Position numbers and translations under genes: made by a program. This document shows, in pieces, positions 10,177-18,241 of a stretch of 35,431 nt of DNA; position 1 is the first letter of the stretch, and each line of letters opens with the position of its first letter. The notes beneath the pieces are model-generated. The model made no database searches, was not told where the DNA came from, and saw only the letters and a program-made list of their open reading frames with translations. Source of the DNA: Anaerolinea sp. (GTDB lineage Bacteria; Chloroflexota; Anaerolineae; Anaerolineales; Anaerolineaceae); the NCBI GenBank assembly GCA_013824865.1, contig PNON01000022.1:1-35431 (forward strand), written 5' to 3'.

Positions 10177-11424
10177 ATGACAGAATATCTCGTAGCGTTC
10201 ATCACAGGTCTCACCACCGGCGGTCTCAGCTGCCTGGCTGTTCAGGGCGGATTACTGGCCAGCTCCCTTGCTTCGCAGATCGAAAGCGATATGCAGGGAA
10301 AATCATCCAGCCGAAAACCGAATGTGGCTCAGCCCATCCTGTGGTTCCTGATTTCCAAATTGATTGCTTACACCATTTTGGGATTTTTCCTCGGATGGCT
10401 GGGGTCGGTGTTGCAATTAAACCCTGTTTCCCGCGCCATCTTACAAATCCTAATCGGTATCTTTATGGTTGGACAGGCGCTGCGATTATTCAATGTCCAT
10501 CCCATCTTCCGTTATTTCAATATTGAACCGCCAAAATTCATCACCCGATACATCCGCCGTAAATCGAAAAATACCTCCCCCGTGGTCACCCCGCTTTTCA
10601 TGGGTGCGCTAACTGTGCTCATTCCCTGCGGCATCACCCAGGTGATGATGGCCTCTGCCATCGCAACTGGAAATCCGCTGACGGGCGCTCTGTTGATGTT
10701 TTCCTTCATCTTGGGCACCAGCCCGGTCTTCTTTGTGGTGGCTTATTTTGCCACCCGGCTGGGTGAAAGGCTGGAGAAATATTTCATGAAATTTGTGGCT
10801 GTAGTGGTCCTGGTGCTGGGATTGCTGACCATCAACACTGGATTGAATCTAATGGGTTCTCCTCTTTCATTCAAGAATCTAACGGGTGCTTTGACTGGAT
10901 CTAATACAGTCAGCGCGGAAAGCCTGCCAGTGGTAGCGCCGACGATTGCCCCTTTTGTGGATAACTTCAGTGTCGATTCGGAGATATGCCCGATGCTGGC
11001 AGTATCGTCAGATGGCAGCTCAATACCCTGTGGACAAAACAACCAGGCAGGCGGCTGTGCAGTGATAAATAGCCAGGCAAACCAGGTCTTGATCCCCACC
11101 GAATCAGCGACTGCCCCGACCCAACCGCCGCCTGTGGCTGCTCCCGTTGAAGCGTATCAAGAAATCGTGATCCAGGTACTGAATAGAGGCTACTCACCAG
11201 AAGTCACTTATGCCAAAGCTGGTGTGCCCATCAAGCTGGTGTTGGAATCCCAGAATGTTCGTTCCTGTTCGCTGGCTTTTGTAATCCCGTCGCTAAATGT
11301 CCAGGTGCTCTTAAAACCAACTGGCAGCTACACCATCGATATCCCTGCTCAGCCGGCTGGCAGCCAGCTCCCCTACTCCTGCTCCATGGGAATGTACACC
11401 GGCGTGATTGTTTTCGACAACTAA
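10177..11424 (+). CDS. TauE/SafE (UreH_2-like) membrane protein with C-terminal cupredoxin domain
   Basis: A 415-residue fusion. The first 230 residues hold about six membrane helices typical of the TauE/SafE or DsbD-like transmembrane family, with paired Cys-containing motifs TTGGLSCLAVQGG and VLIPCGITQVM. Residues about 265-325 are an extracytoplasmic linker with three Cys (EICPM, IPCGQ, GGCAV) and a Pro/Thr-rich stretch. The last 90 residues resemble a cupredoxin: KAGVPIKLVLES and a terminal YSCSMGMYTG (C402, M404, M406), likely copper ligands. I start at ATG 10177 after AGGAGAAGAA rather than ATG 10117. With copZ 15 nt behind and copA divergent, copper transfer across the membrane is the likely job; the transported species is inferred. 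Confidence 0.88.
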   Translation: MTEYLVAFITGLTTGGLSCLAVQGGLLASSLASQIESDMQGKSSSRKPNVAQPILWFLISKLIAYTILGFFLGWLGSVLQLNPVSRAILQILIGIFMVGQALRLFNVHPIFRYFNIEPPKFITRYIRRKSKNTSPVVTPLFMGALTVLIPCGITQVMMASAIATGNPLTGALLMFSFILGTSPVFFVVAYFATRLGERLEKYFMKFVAVVVLVLGLLTINTGLNLMGSPLSFKNLTGALTGSNTVSAESLPVVAPTIAPFVDNFSVDSEICPMLAVSSDGSSIPCGQNNQAGGCAVINSQANQVLIPTESATAPTQPPPVAAPVEAYQEIVIQVLNRGYSPEVTYAKAGVPIKLVLESQNVRSCSLAFVIPSLNVQVLLKPTGSYTIDIPAQPAGSQLPYSCSMGMYTGVIVFDN

Positions 11425-11439
11425 TAATAGGAAGCTAAT

Positions 11440-11649
11440 ATGAAAATCACTTATAACATACCCGATATGCACTGCGGTAACTGCGCCATGCGCCTTGAAG
11501 CGTTGGAAGACGAATTACAGGGTGTCACATCCGTGAATGCCAGCTATCACAAGCAGCAGATGGTTGTAGACTTTAATCCCGCTATTATCAGCGAAGAACA
11601 GGTGATCCGGGCAATCGTCGAAAAGGGGTACTCGGTCAGTCAGTCATAA
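11440..11649 (+). CDS. copZ: copper chaperone, heavy-metal-associated domain protein
   Basis: A 69-residue single-domain HMA protein with the metal loop MHCGNC (C12 and C15) in the first beta-alpha turn, and the usual hydrophobic pattern to ERAIVEKGYSV-type ending (here IVEKGYSVSQS). Such proteins carry Cu+ in the cytoplasm to CopA-type pumps. It follows the TauE/SafE-cupredoxin gene by 15 nt and is followed by a strong terminator, so the two form an operon opposite copA. Some relatives fuse the HMA domain to the membrane protein; here it is separate. Confidence 0.93.
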   Translation: MKITYNIPDMHCGNCAMRLEALEDELQGVTSVNASYHKQQMVVDFNPAIISEEQVIRAIVEKGYSVSQS

Positions 11650-11718
11650 CCGCTCCCCATTTTCTAGTGACTTGTAGATAGAATTTCAAATTTTCAGAAT
11701 AAATCCTCCTCCTTGGAA

Positions 11719-11750
11719 AAAGACCCACTGATCCTCCTCGGTGGGTCTTT
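11719..11750. terminator. bidirectional intrinsic terminator
   Basis: Perfect 10-bp stem AAAGACCCAC / GTGGGTCTTT with a 12-nt loop. The plus strand continues with a T-rich tail and the minus strand with TTTTTCC, so it can stop transcription from copZ and from anything arriving on the minus strand. Confidence 0.85.
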
Positions 11751-11759
11751 GTTTAATCT

Positions 11760-11931
11760 TTTCTTTCTTGCAGGATTGCACCTTGTTTGGCATGGCTTCC
11801 CCAAGCTCAATCAAATGTGAGGGGAGTGGAAACGCACCATTGTAACTCAGCAGACATCGTCCCCGGTGTCCAAGGCCAATACCACACCGTGGACAGTGAG
11901 GCAGAACAAGTGTTAATGTTTCCTGCCACAT
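11760..11931 (-). other. possible small Cys-containing protein, unproven
   Basis: A minus-strand frame starts at ATG 11931, 6 nt after GGGGA, and stays open to 11686. The N-terminal part has CPRCGIGLGHRGRC, which could be a small zinc-binding knuckle. Its last 25 or so codons run through the terminator hairpin, which argues against the full frame being a real gene; I mark only the part before the hairpin. I do not recognise a family. The rest of 11650-11990 holds only the terminator and the selenoprotein promoter. Confidence 0.25.
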
Positions 11932-11955
11932 ACAAATTCCCCAATCTTTTTCGGT

Positions 11956-11961
11956 TATAAT
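11956..11961 (+). promoter_or_regulatory. -10 box for the selenoprotein-trpS-dtd operon
   Basis: Consensus TATAAT 29 nt before the selenoprotein start. No good -35 at 17 nt. A ribosome-binding site AGGA (11980-11983) lies 7 nt before ATG 11991. Confidence 0.5.
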
Positions 11962-11990
11962 CCCATTAATCCATTAATCAGGAACCACCC

Positions 11991-12248
11991 ATGCCCCTTG
12001 AGATCACCATCACCTATTGCGCGGTCTGACACTATACTTCCCGGGCTGTTAGCCTGGCAACCGATATATTGCAAACCCTTGAAGCAGAAATTCGCTCCAT
12101 CACACTCATCCCCTCCAATGGCGGACGTTTCGAAGTGGAAGTTAACCGAACTCTGGTGTATTCCAAGGTCAAGACCGGCCAGCACCCCCAGCCGGGCGAA
12201 GTAATGAAATTGATTAGCGATCATCTTAAAAAGGCACATCATGACTAA
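11991..12248 (+). CDS. selW: SelW/Rdx-family selenoprotein with in-frame TGA (Sec)
   Basis: Reading from ATG 11991, with AGGA 7 nt upstream, through the single in-frame TGA at 12027-12029 gives 85 residues ending at TAA 12246-12248. The N-terminus reads ITITYCAV-U-HYTSRAVSLA, so the TGA sits exactly at the second position of the family's CxxC/CxxU redox motif (C10, U13). The rest matches the SelT/W/H (Rdx) fold: IRSITLIPSNGGRFEVEV, then LVYSKVKTGQHPQPGEV. Length equals SelW-like proteins. These are thioredoxin-fold redox proteins whose exact substrate is uncertain. A bacterial SECIS-like hairpin begins 12 nt after the TGA. The gene overlaps trpS by 8 nt. Alternative: a Cys-to-stop pseudogene, less likely because the frame is otherwise perfect and conserved. 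selA/B/C/D are not in the window. Confidence 0.9.
12027..12068 (+). promoter_or_regulatory. bacterial SECIS-like element
   Basis: Starting at the TGA, the mRNA can fold into an upper stem CCGGGC (12041-12046) / GCCTGG (12052-12057), six pairs with one G-U wobble, closed by the 5-nt loop TGTTA. A possible lower stem pairs TT with AA across a C-C mismatch, then TATA (12033-12036) with TATA (12065-12068). The loop begins 17 nt after the TGA and has G as its second base followed by T, as known for bacterial SECIS elements bound by SelB. Folding was done by eye. Confidence 0.7.
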
Positions 12249-13239
12249 AAAAGGCCGCGTTTTTTCCGGCGCCCGCCCAACCGGACGCCAACATCTAGGC
12301 AATTATCTGGGCGCGATCAAGAATTACGTCGCCCTCCAGGCGGATTACGACTGCGTTTATTGCATCGTGGACCTGCACGCCCTGACCACGGTGGAAGATA
12401 CCGTCAACCTGAAGCAGAACATCTTCGAAATGGCATTGGATTGGCTGGCTGCCGGGATCGATCCGCAAAAATCTATCATGTTCGTTCAATCCATGGTGCC
12501 CGAAGTGACCGAGCTGCATACCATCCTTTCCATGGTGACCCCCCTAGGCAAATTGACCGACCTGCCCACATTCAAAGAAAAAGCCCGCGAAAATCCGAAC
12601 AACATCAATTACGGCTTGGTGGGTTACCCCGTCCTTATGGCTGCGGATATCGTGTTGTATAAATCAAACGCTGTCCCGGTAGGGGTGGATCAGGCTCCGC
12701 ACCTGGAATTCACCCGTGAAGTGGTGCGCTCATTCAACTACCGCTACAACTGCAATGTGCTCATCGAGCCGCAAATGAAAGTTACCGAGGTGCCAAAAGT
12801 GCTGGGCATTGACGGGGTGCAAAAGATGGGCAAGAGCCTGGATAACCACATTGAGATTGCCGGCACTCCCGAGGAGACACAGAAACGGGTGATGATGATG
12901 GTCACTGACCCTGCCCGCATCAAGCGCACTGACCCCGGCAACCCGGATGTGTGCAATGTGTTCAGCATGCACAAGATCTTCTCACCCAAAGCGGATGTGG
13001 AGATGATCAACATCGAGTGCCGCCGGGCGGGTATTGGCTGCGTGGATTGCAAGAAGCTTTACGCAAAAAGCCTGAATGAATCCCTGGCATCCTTCCGCGC
13101 GAAGCGGGCAGAATTTGCTGATAAGCCAGCAGAGGTATGGGCAATCCTGCATGATGGCGCACAACGCGCCAAGGTCATTGCCGCCCAGACCATGCGTGAA
13201 GTACGCGATGCCATCGGGCTTCCTAACCTGGGAGAGTAA
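12241..13239 (+). CDS. trpS: tryptophanyl-tRNA synthetase
   Basis: Charges tRNA-Trp with tryptophan. The 332-residue class I enzyme has the HIGH-like signature in [15 protein letters not shown] at the N-terminus and the KMSKS-like loop KMGKS (K195-S199). [26 protein letters not shown] and [13 protein letters not shown] are typical. Its ATG lies inside the 3' end of the selenoprotein gene (8-nt overlap), with AAAAAGG 6 nt upstream inside that gene. Its stop overlaps the dtd start (TAATG). Translation is therefore probably coupled to ribosomes crossing the selenoprotein, including its TGA. No tryptophan attenuator or T-box is visible between the TATAAT and the operon. Confidence 0.96.
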   Translation: MTKKGRVFSGARPTGRQHLGNYLGAIKNYVALQADYDCVYCIVDLHALTTVEDTVNLKQNIFEMALDWLAAGIDPQKSIMFVQSMVPEVTELHTILSMVTPLGKLTDLPTFKEKARENPNNINYGLVGYPVLMAADIVLYKSNAVPVGVDQAPHLEFTREVVRSFNYRYNCNVLIEPQMKVTEVPKVLGIDGVQKMGKSLDNHIEIAGTPEETQKRVMMMVTDPARIKRTDPGNPDVCNVFSMHKIFSPKADVEMINIECRRAGIGCVDCKKLYAKSLNESLASFRAKRAEFADKPAEVWAILHDGAQRAKVIAAQTMREVRDAIGLPNLGE

Positions 13240-13676
13240 TGCGGGCTATCTTACAGCGCGTCACCCGCGCCAGAGTGGATGTTGGTAACCAAACCGTAGC
13301 TGAGATCGGCTGCGGTTTGTTGATCCTGATCGGCGCTGGCATGGATGACAACGCGGAGAAAGCTGAAACCCTAGCTAAAAAGATTGCCAACCTGCGCATC
13401 TTTTCGGATGCTGCTGGAAAAATGAACCTTTCCTTGCTGGATACCGGTGGCGCAGCGCTGGTGGTCTCGCAGTTCACCCTGTTTGCTGACACCCGCAAAG
13501 GCAACCGCCCCTCGTTTACTGGTGCAATGCCTCCGGATACTGCCAGTCCATTGGTGGATCAATTTGCTAACTTCCTGCGTGCGGAACGCATCCCCGTGCA
13601 GCAGGGGATATTTGGCGCTCACATGGTCATCGAGCTGGTTAACGATGGCCCGGTGACGATCACCCTTGAAAGCTGA
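13239..13676 (+). CDS. dtd: D-aminoacyl-tRNA deacylase
   Basis: Removes D-amino acids (and some mischarged Gly/Ala) from tRNA, a proofreading step that suits its place after trpS. The 145-residue protein begins [15 protein letters not shown], has the catalytic-pocket motif [12 protein letters not shown] (residues 77-88), the GNRPSFTGA motif just after it, and the C-terminal Gly-cisPro motif [10 protein letters not shown]. Length is normal. Its ATG shares one base with the trpS stop. Its last 17 nt overlap the end of the convergent gene at 13660. Confidence 0.96.
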   Translation: MRAILQRVTRARVDVGNQTVAEIGCGLLILIGAGMDDNAEKAETLAKKIANLRIFSDAAGKMNLSLLDTGGAALVVSQFTLFADTRKGNRPSFTGAMPPDTASPLVDQFANFLRAERIPVQQGIFGAHMVIELVNDGPVTITLES

Positions 13677-14427
13677 TTCCGCCGCTCCAAAAAATGGTGT
13701 CCACTTTAACTGCCAGCGCGCCGGCTTGAATCAGCATCTCAACCTCTGCTAGCTGCGTCACCCCGCCAGCTGCTATCACCGGTATCCCGTCCTGACGCGC
13801 CAATTCCACCTGCATTGCTGTCTGCGGGAACAAAGCCGGCCCGTACAATCTTCCCTGCACCCAATCCCATTGTCCATTTGGCATTTTCCGCGGCAGTCTG
13901 CCGCGCTCCGGTAACAGGCTGACCGCTGTCACAGTTTCTCCATCCAGCAGCGGCAAGACCTTCCCAATCTCCTCGATACCCAACTGGGCGATCACCGGCC
14001 ACTCTCTCAACACGGATAACAGCATGTTAGCTTTTTCCTGTGGTCCCGTTTCAGGTTTGAAACTCAACTCAACGCCGGCCAGGCCATCAGCAATCTCCAA
14101 CATCTGCAGACACTGCTCCATTTCCTGCTGATCCTCAGCCATCAGGTGCAAAATCACCGGCATTGGTGCTGAACGCCACAATCGGGCATACTTCTTCAGC
14201 ACTTTTACCAACCCGGGATTGGGAAAACCTGAATGCAGCAATACGCCTCCATCAAAGGAGATGGCGCAGCGTGCTTCTGCGGGGGTGCGCGGTAGCAGGC
14301 TGACCGGATTGGTAATAAAAGCACCCAGCTTAGTAAAGCCGGGGGTGTTGCGCGGATCTGGCGCGAAACCCAGCATTCCTTCTGCGTTGAGGATGGCAGA
14401 TCTGAATACCAGGTCCATTTTTGGCAT
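13660..14427 (-). CDS. diverged dihydroorotate dehydrogenase-like TIM-barrel protein
   Basis: A 255-residue protein that aligns by eye with class 1 DHODH barrels: an N-terminal [15 protein letters not shown] where DHODH has a TK motif, [13 protein letters not shown] where DHODH has an NxxGFxNxG segment, and a C-terminal [13 protein letters not shown] plus IPVIAAGGV, the phosphate-binding part for FMN. The Lys of the TK motif is Asn here, and the NxSCPN segment with the catalytic base loop is replaced by ELSFKPETG. It is shorter than DHODH (about 300). It may bind FMN but is unlikely to be an ordinary pyrD. It lies 13 nt after cysS in the same direction and has no strong ribosome-binding site. 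Confidence 0.7.
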   Translation of the reverse strand: MPKMDLVFRSAILNAEGMLGFAPDPRNTPGFTKLGAFITNPVSLLPRTPAEARCAISFDGGVLLHSGFPNPGLVKVLKKYARLWRSAPMPVILHLMAEDQQEMEQCLQMLEIADGLAGVELSFKPETGPQEKANMLLSVLREWPVIAQLGIEEIGKVLPLLDGETVTAVSLLPERGRLPRKMPNGQWDWVQGRLYGPALFPQTAMQVELARQDGIPVIAAGGVTQLAEVEMLIQAGALAVKVDTIFWSGGISFQG

Positions 14428-14440
14428 GAATTTTACCGTG

Positions 14441-15823
14441 TCACTTGCGGGTTTTTATTTTCGGGCCTAATGGAGTATCCTCGACATCGTAGCCCAGGGC
14501 GGTGATCTGCCCGCGGATCGCATCCGCGTCAGTCCAGCGTTTTTCTTTCCGTGCCTGGGTGCGCTGCTCCATCAGCCGTAACACCTCATCTGAGACTTCT
14601 TCCACTAACGGTTCCCATTCCATCAGTTTCAACCCGAGCACCTGGTCGAACATAGCAATGGTGGATTTCTTAATCCCAGGGTCCAGATTGCTGCGCACCA
14701 GGTCCCAGGTGACAGCCACCGCGCGGGGCATATTCAGATCATCATTGATGGCAATCTCAAACTGCCCGATGAACCCAGGATCCACTTCAGATGAGCTGGC
14801 TGGCTGCCATTCATTAACAGCCTTGCGCAGCCTTTCCAGGGATGTAGCCGCCGCGTCAATCGCTTCCCAGGTAAAGTTTAATTTTACCCGGTAAAGGGCA
14901 TTCAAGCAGAAGAAGCGGTACACCAGTGGATCGTAACCGCGTTCGATCAGCGTTTCAAGGCGGATGAATCCGCCACCTGATTTAGCCATCTTCTCATCCC
15001 CCAGCTGCAGGAAGTAGCCATGCATCCAGAAATTCGCCAGGCGTGTATCGTGGCAGGCTTCTGTCTGCGCGATCTCGTTGGTGTGATGCACAGTGATGTG
15101 GTCTTCCCCACCACAGTGGATGTCAAAATAAGCCCCCAGGTATTTGGCGGACATGGCAGAACACTCGATATGCCAACCAGGGAAACCTTTTCCCCATGGG
15201 CTGTCCCACTCCATCTGGCGCTGCTTATCGGTCGGGCTGAATTTCCACAACGCGAAATCGGTCGGGTTGCGTTTCTCACCCATATCGATGCGCATACCAG
15301 CCCGCAGACCTTCCACATCCAGCCGCCCCAGGTAACCATAGTCGGGTTGTTTTGAAGTATCAAAGTAGATGCCATCTGAGGTCTGATATGTAAACCCTTT
15401 GGATTCGATGCAGAGAATGGCCTCGATCTGGTCTTGGATATGGTCTGTTGCCCGGCACCAGATGGTAGGCAGTAGGATGTTCAGCCGGTCCATGTCATTC
15501 TGGAATGCTTTGGTGTAAAACTCAGCGATCTCCCACGCAGATTTCCCCGTCCGCGCTGAGCCTTTCTCCATTTTATCCTCGCCCTCATCCGCGTCTGAGA
15601 CCAGGTGACCCACATCCGTGATGTTCATCACATGTGTCACCTGGAAGTGGTTCCAGTCCAATACCCGGCGCAGGAAATCCTCAAAGATGTAGGTACGCAG
15701 GTTGCCGATATGGGCATAATCATAAACGGTTGGACCGCATGTATATAATCCGACCGCGGGAGGATGCTGTGGTTCGAATTTACGCACTGACCTGGAATAA
15801 GTATCGAAAAGTTGTAGTTCCAT
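14441..15823 (-). CDS. cysS: cysteinyl-tRNA synthetase
   Basis: Charges tRNA-Cys. The 460-residue class I enzyme has LYTCGPTVYDYAHIGN near the start, with zinc ligand C29 and HIGH-type H38, further zinc-site residues in WHIECSAM and GGEDHITVHHTNE, and the KMSKS-type loop KMAKS (K278-S282). The C-terminus carries the small anticodon-binding part ending KRWTDADAIRGQI then LGYDVEDTPLGP. It is the first gene of a minus-strand pair with the DHODH-like gene and has a good promoter upstream. Confidence 0.96.
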   Translation of the reverse strand: MELQLFDTYSRSVRKFEPQHPPAVGLYTCGPTVYDYAHIGNLRTYIFEDFLRRVLDWNHFQVTHVMNITDVGHLVSDADEGEDKMEKGSARTGKSAWEIAEFYTKAFQNDMDRLNILLPTIWCRATDHIQDQIEAILCIESKGFTYQTSDGIYFDTSKQPDYGYLGRLDVEGLRAGMRIDMGEKRNPTDFALWKFSPTDKQRQMEWDSPWGKGFPGWHIECSAMSAKYLGAYFDIHCGGEDHITVHHTNEIAQTEACHDTRLANFWMHGYFLQLGDEKMAKSGGGFIRLETLIERGYDPLVYRFFCLNALYRVKLNFTWEAIDAAATSLERLRKAVNEWQPASSSEVDPGFIGQFEIAINDDLNMPRAVAVTWDLVRSNLDPGIKKSTIAMFDQVLGLKLMEWEPLVEEVSDEVLRLMEQRTQARKEKRWTDADAIRGQITALGYDVEDTPLGPKIKTRK

Positions 15824-15882
15824 CCTGCTCCTGTGCCGGGGGATAAGTCACGCTCCCATCCCGCTGTCATTTGTTTGCCATT

Positions 15883-15911
15883 ATAATAAACTTTGTTTCA
15901 TCCGGAGTCAA
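15883..15911 (-). promoter_or_regulatory. promoter for cysS
   Basis: On the minus strand TTGACT (15906-15911), a 17-nt spacer and TATTAT (15883-15888) each match consensus at 5/6. A TATAAT on the opposite strand (15882-15887) overlaps it and may serve the divergent glycosyltransferase gene. Confidence 0.7.
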
Positions 15912-15916
15912 CCTGA

Positions 15917-17713
15917 ATGCCCTCGCAAAACCCGCATCGTGACTGGAAAACGCTCACCATCCTGCTGTTTGTTGCAGCTGGGATTGTTTTGTTATGCACC
16001 CTTCCCACTTATTCCGGATTGACCGGCTGGCTGGGGAAATTCCAACCAGATGGGTCTTTTGATTCTCTTTCCCAACAGGAATTTAGTATTCTGGAATGGA
16101 TCCTGCGCGCCAAAGCGCTATTTCTTGTCCTTGCAGGAATTTTTTCCGTCTTCAATAAAACCCTGGTTTCGACCTGGATGGAGAGCCCGGGTAACTTTGC
16201 AAGAAATTTCTCTCTCCGGAGCGAATTGAAAACGCTCCGCCAATCCACCTTCCCGCGCCAGGACCGCGCCTTTTTACTGGGCTTGGCAGGTATCACCCTC
16301 TTCAGTCTGCTTATCCGGCTGATCCAAATCAACCGTACAGTGGGCTACGATGAGGCTTATACCTTCATCCACTTCGCTTCCCGTTCGCTGCGAATCATCA
16401 TCACCGATTATTCAGCGCCCAACAATCATATCTTCCACAGCCTGCTGGTCTCCCTGGCTTATCACATTTTTGGCAACCACCTGTGGGTACTCAGGCTGCC
16501 TGCTTTATTGGCTGGTGTATTGACCGTCCCGGCGGTTTATATGGCTGGCAAGGCGATCTATTCATGCTCTGCCGGGTTGCTCGCTGCTGCCTTCGTTGCT
16601 CTCTCCCCCATGTTAGTGGACTATTCTGGCAATGCCCGCGGATATACCCTGATGTGCTTGTTCGCCAGCCTCATCCTATGGCTGGCCGGACAACTTCGCA
16701 ACAACCCTTCATTCATAAAATGGGTGCTGCTGGCCAGCTTCTCAATCCTCGGTTTCTACACCGTGCCAGTCATGGTCTATCCGGTCTGCGGCGTGTACCT
16801 ATGGCTGCTGCTTTCCTGGCTAGTTCGCGATACTCCTGCAGAAACTCGCGGAAGATTCCTGACCGGGTTCATCCTCACCAGCCTGATGACCATCCTGACC
16901 ACGCTCGCCTTATACTCTCCCGTCCTCATCTTTGGCAGCGGGTTGTCATCCATCATCAGTAATGAGTTCGTGCAATCCCAAAGCTATTCCGATTTTCTGC
17001 AGAGTGTAATGGCGCGGATGCCGCGGGTCTGGGCAGAATGGACATTCATGGTTCCCGGCTCGGTTGTCTTTTTCACTGTGGCCGGATTTATCCTTCTTCC
17101 GGGATTGGAGCAGCGCAGCTTTAAACACAAGATCCCTGTTTGGTTGCCAATGATCCTGGCTATCAGTATCTTGTTATTTGTCCAGCGGGTTGCCCCCTGG
17201 CCGCGAGTGTGGTTATTTCTTCTCGTCTTTTACCTGCTCTGGTCAGCAGCCGGTTGGACGGCATTTACCAAAATCGCATTCGCCCGCCTGCAATGGAAAT
17301 TCCATCAACCGTTGTTGATTGGTGCCACTCTTTTATTGGTCATCCTTGGTTTTGTTGCGTATAAAACTGATCCCATATTCAATGCCCCCGAAGAAAGCTT
17401 GACCCGTAATGCTGCCAGGTTTGTCGCTTCCATTATCACAGATGAAGATACCCTGGTCGCTGTTTCACCGGTTTCAATCCAGGTGGGCTATTACCTGACG
17501 ATGGAAGGGATTCCCTTCGACCGTTTTTACAACAAAGCCCGCCGGGAACCCATTCAGCATGCCATTGTGATCCTGGCTGAGCGTTCCAAGTTTCCAACTT
17601 TGGATCGTGTAGTGGAATTCCAATTACTGCAGGACGCTTTGGATGTGCAAAAGGCAGAATTGCTGTACGGTTACAAACGCATGCGGGTTTACTCCGTTCC
17701 AGCTCTGCCCTGA
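15917..17713 (+). CDS. membrane glycosyltransferase, GT39/ArnT-like
   Basis: A 598-residue protein with about ten or more membrane helices. Family features are the acidic pair in the first large loop, NRTVGYDEAYTF (D145, E146), and the following HxxxL-rich region (NNHIFHSLLVSLAYHIFG, then LRLPALLAG). Proteins of this type move a sugar from a polyprenyl-phosphate donor to a protein or lipid on the outer membrane face. An N-terminal helix (about 13-30), a roughly 85-residue loop and a soluble C-terminal part of about 110 residues are visible. Donor and acceptor cannot be read from sequence. It diverges from cysS and is followed by a 66-nt gap. Confidence 0.82.
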   Translation: MPSQNPHRDWKTLTILLFVAAGIVLLCTLPTYSGLTGWLGKFQPDGSFDSLSQQEFSILEWILRAKALFLVLAGIFSVFNKTLVSTWMESPGNFARNFSLRSELKTLRQSTFPRQDRAFLLGLAGITLFSLLIRLIQINRTVGYDEAYTFIHFASRSLRIIITDYSAPNNHIFHSLLVSLAYHIFGNHLWVLRLPALLAGVLTVPAVYMAGKAIYSCSAGLLAAAFVALSPMLVDYSGNARGYTLMCLFASLILWLAGQLRNNPSFIKWVLLASFSILGFYTVPVMVYPVCGVYLWLLLSWLVRDTPAETRGRFLTGFILTSLMTILTTLALYSPVLIFGSGLSSIISNEFVQSQSYSDFLQSVMARMPRVWAEWTFMVPGSVVFFTVAGFILLPGLEQRSFKHKIPVWLPMILAISILLFVQRVAPWPRVWLFLLVFYLLWSAAGWTAFTKIAFARLQWKFHQPLLIGATLLLVILGFVAYKTDPIFNAPEESLTRNAARFVASIITDEDTLVAVSPVSIQVGYYLTMEGIPFDRFYNKARREPIQHAIVILAERSKFPTLDRVVEFQLLQDALDVQKAELLYGYKRMRVYSVPALP

Positions 17714-17779
17714 AATCTTCCGTCTACCCACCCGGTTGAAAACCACATAGATATTCTGCGGTTGTGCTAAAATAAACCT

Positions 17780-18232
17780 ATGGAAACATCCAGCCGTACC
17801 CCGCGTGATTGCAATCCAGCCACTCGTTCTGCCCACCAGCGGCAGTTTTTCGTCCAGATCCTGCTGCCTGTTGTAGTGATTTCCGCCGGGCTGCTGGCAC
17901 TTGGCCTGCTGGCAGCGTTCACTGGTTCCCAGGTGTATACCTCCCGGACAGCTGTCTGGGCACACATCTCCACCATCTTCATGGTGTTGATCGTGATAGT
18001 GGTCAGCCTGGGCTGCCTGGTATTAACCCTGGCGAGCATCTATGGACTGGGATGGCTGTTGTCTCATCTGCCGGGTTACAGCTATATCGCCCAGTTATAT
18101 GTGCAGCTTTTCACCAGCCGAATACAATCCATAGCCAATCGCACTACACAGCCATTCATTACTGTAAAATCCGGCTGGGCTGCAGCACGCGCCCTGTTCA
18201 ATAAAAGGCACTCCCGTCCGCAAGGGCAATAG
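17780..18232 (+). CDS. small membrane protein of unknown function
   Basis: A 150-residue protein with a polar N-terminus, two strong hydrophobic segments (about residues 27-47 and 66-86) and a basic C-terminal tail, so probably two membrane helices. No catalytic motif is visible and I do not recognise the family. It lies 9 nt before a 69-residue one-helix protein and close to an ABC-2 permease in the same direction, so the three may be one operon. Confidence 0.7.
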   Translation: METSSRTPRDCNPATRSAHQRQFFVQILLPVVVISAGLLALGLLAAFTGSQVYTSRTAVWAHISTIFMVLIVIVVSLGCLVLTLASIYGLGWLLSHLPGYSYIAQLYVQLFTSRIQSIANRTTQPFITVKSGWAAARALFNKRHSRPQGQ

Positions 18233-18241
18233 AGAGGAACT

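Noticed and set aside
11998-12204. A 68-codon plus-strand ORF overlapping the selenoprotein
   Set aside because: It is in another frame, has no family resemblance, and its codons shadow the SelW-like protein.
11991-12248. Reading the TGA-interrupted frame as a pseudogene
   Set aside because: The only interruption is at the redox position where Sec is expected, with a SECIS-like hairpin, a ribosome-binding site and the rest of the protein conserved.
12241-13239. A T-box or trp attenuator before trpS
   Set aside because: The leader after the TATAAT is about 25 nt and is followed at once by the selenoprotein gene; the hairpin at 11719 lies upstream of that promoter.
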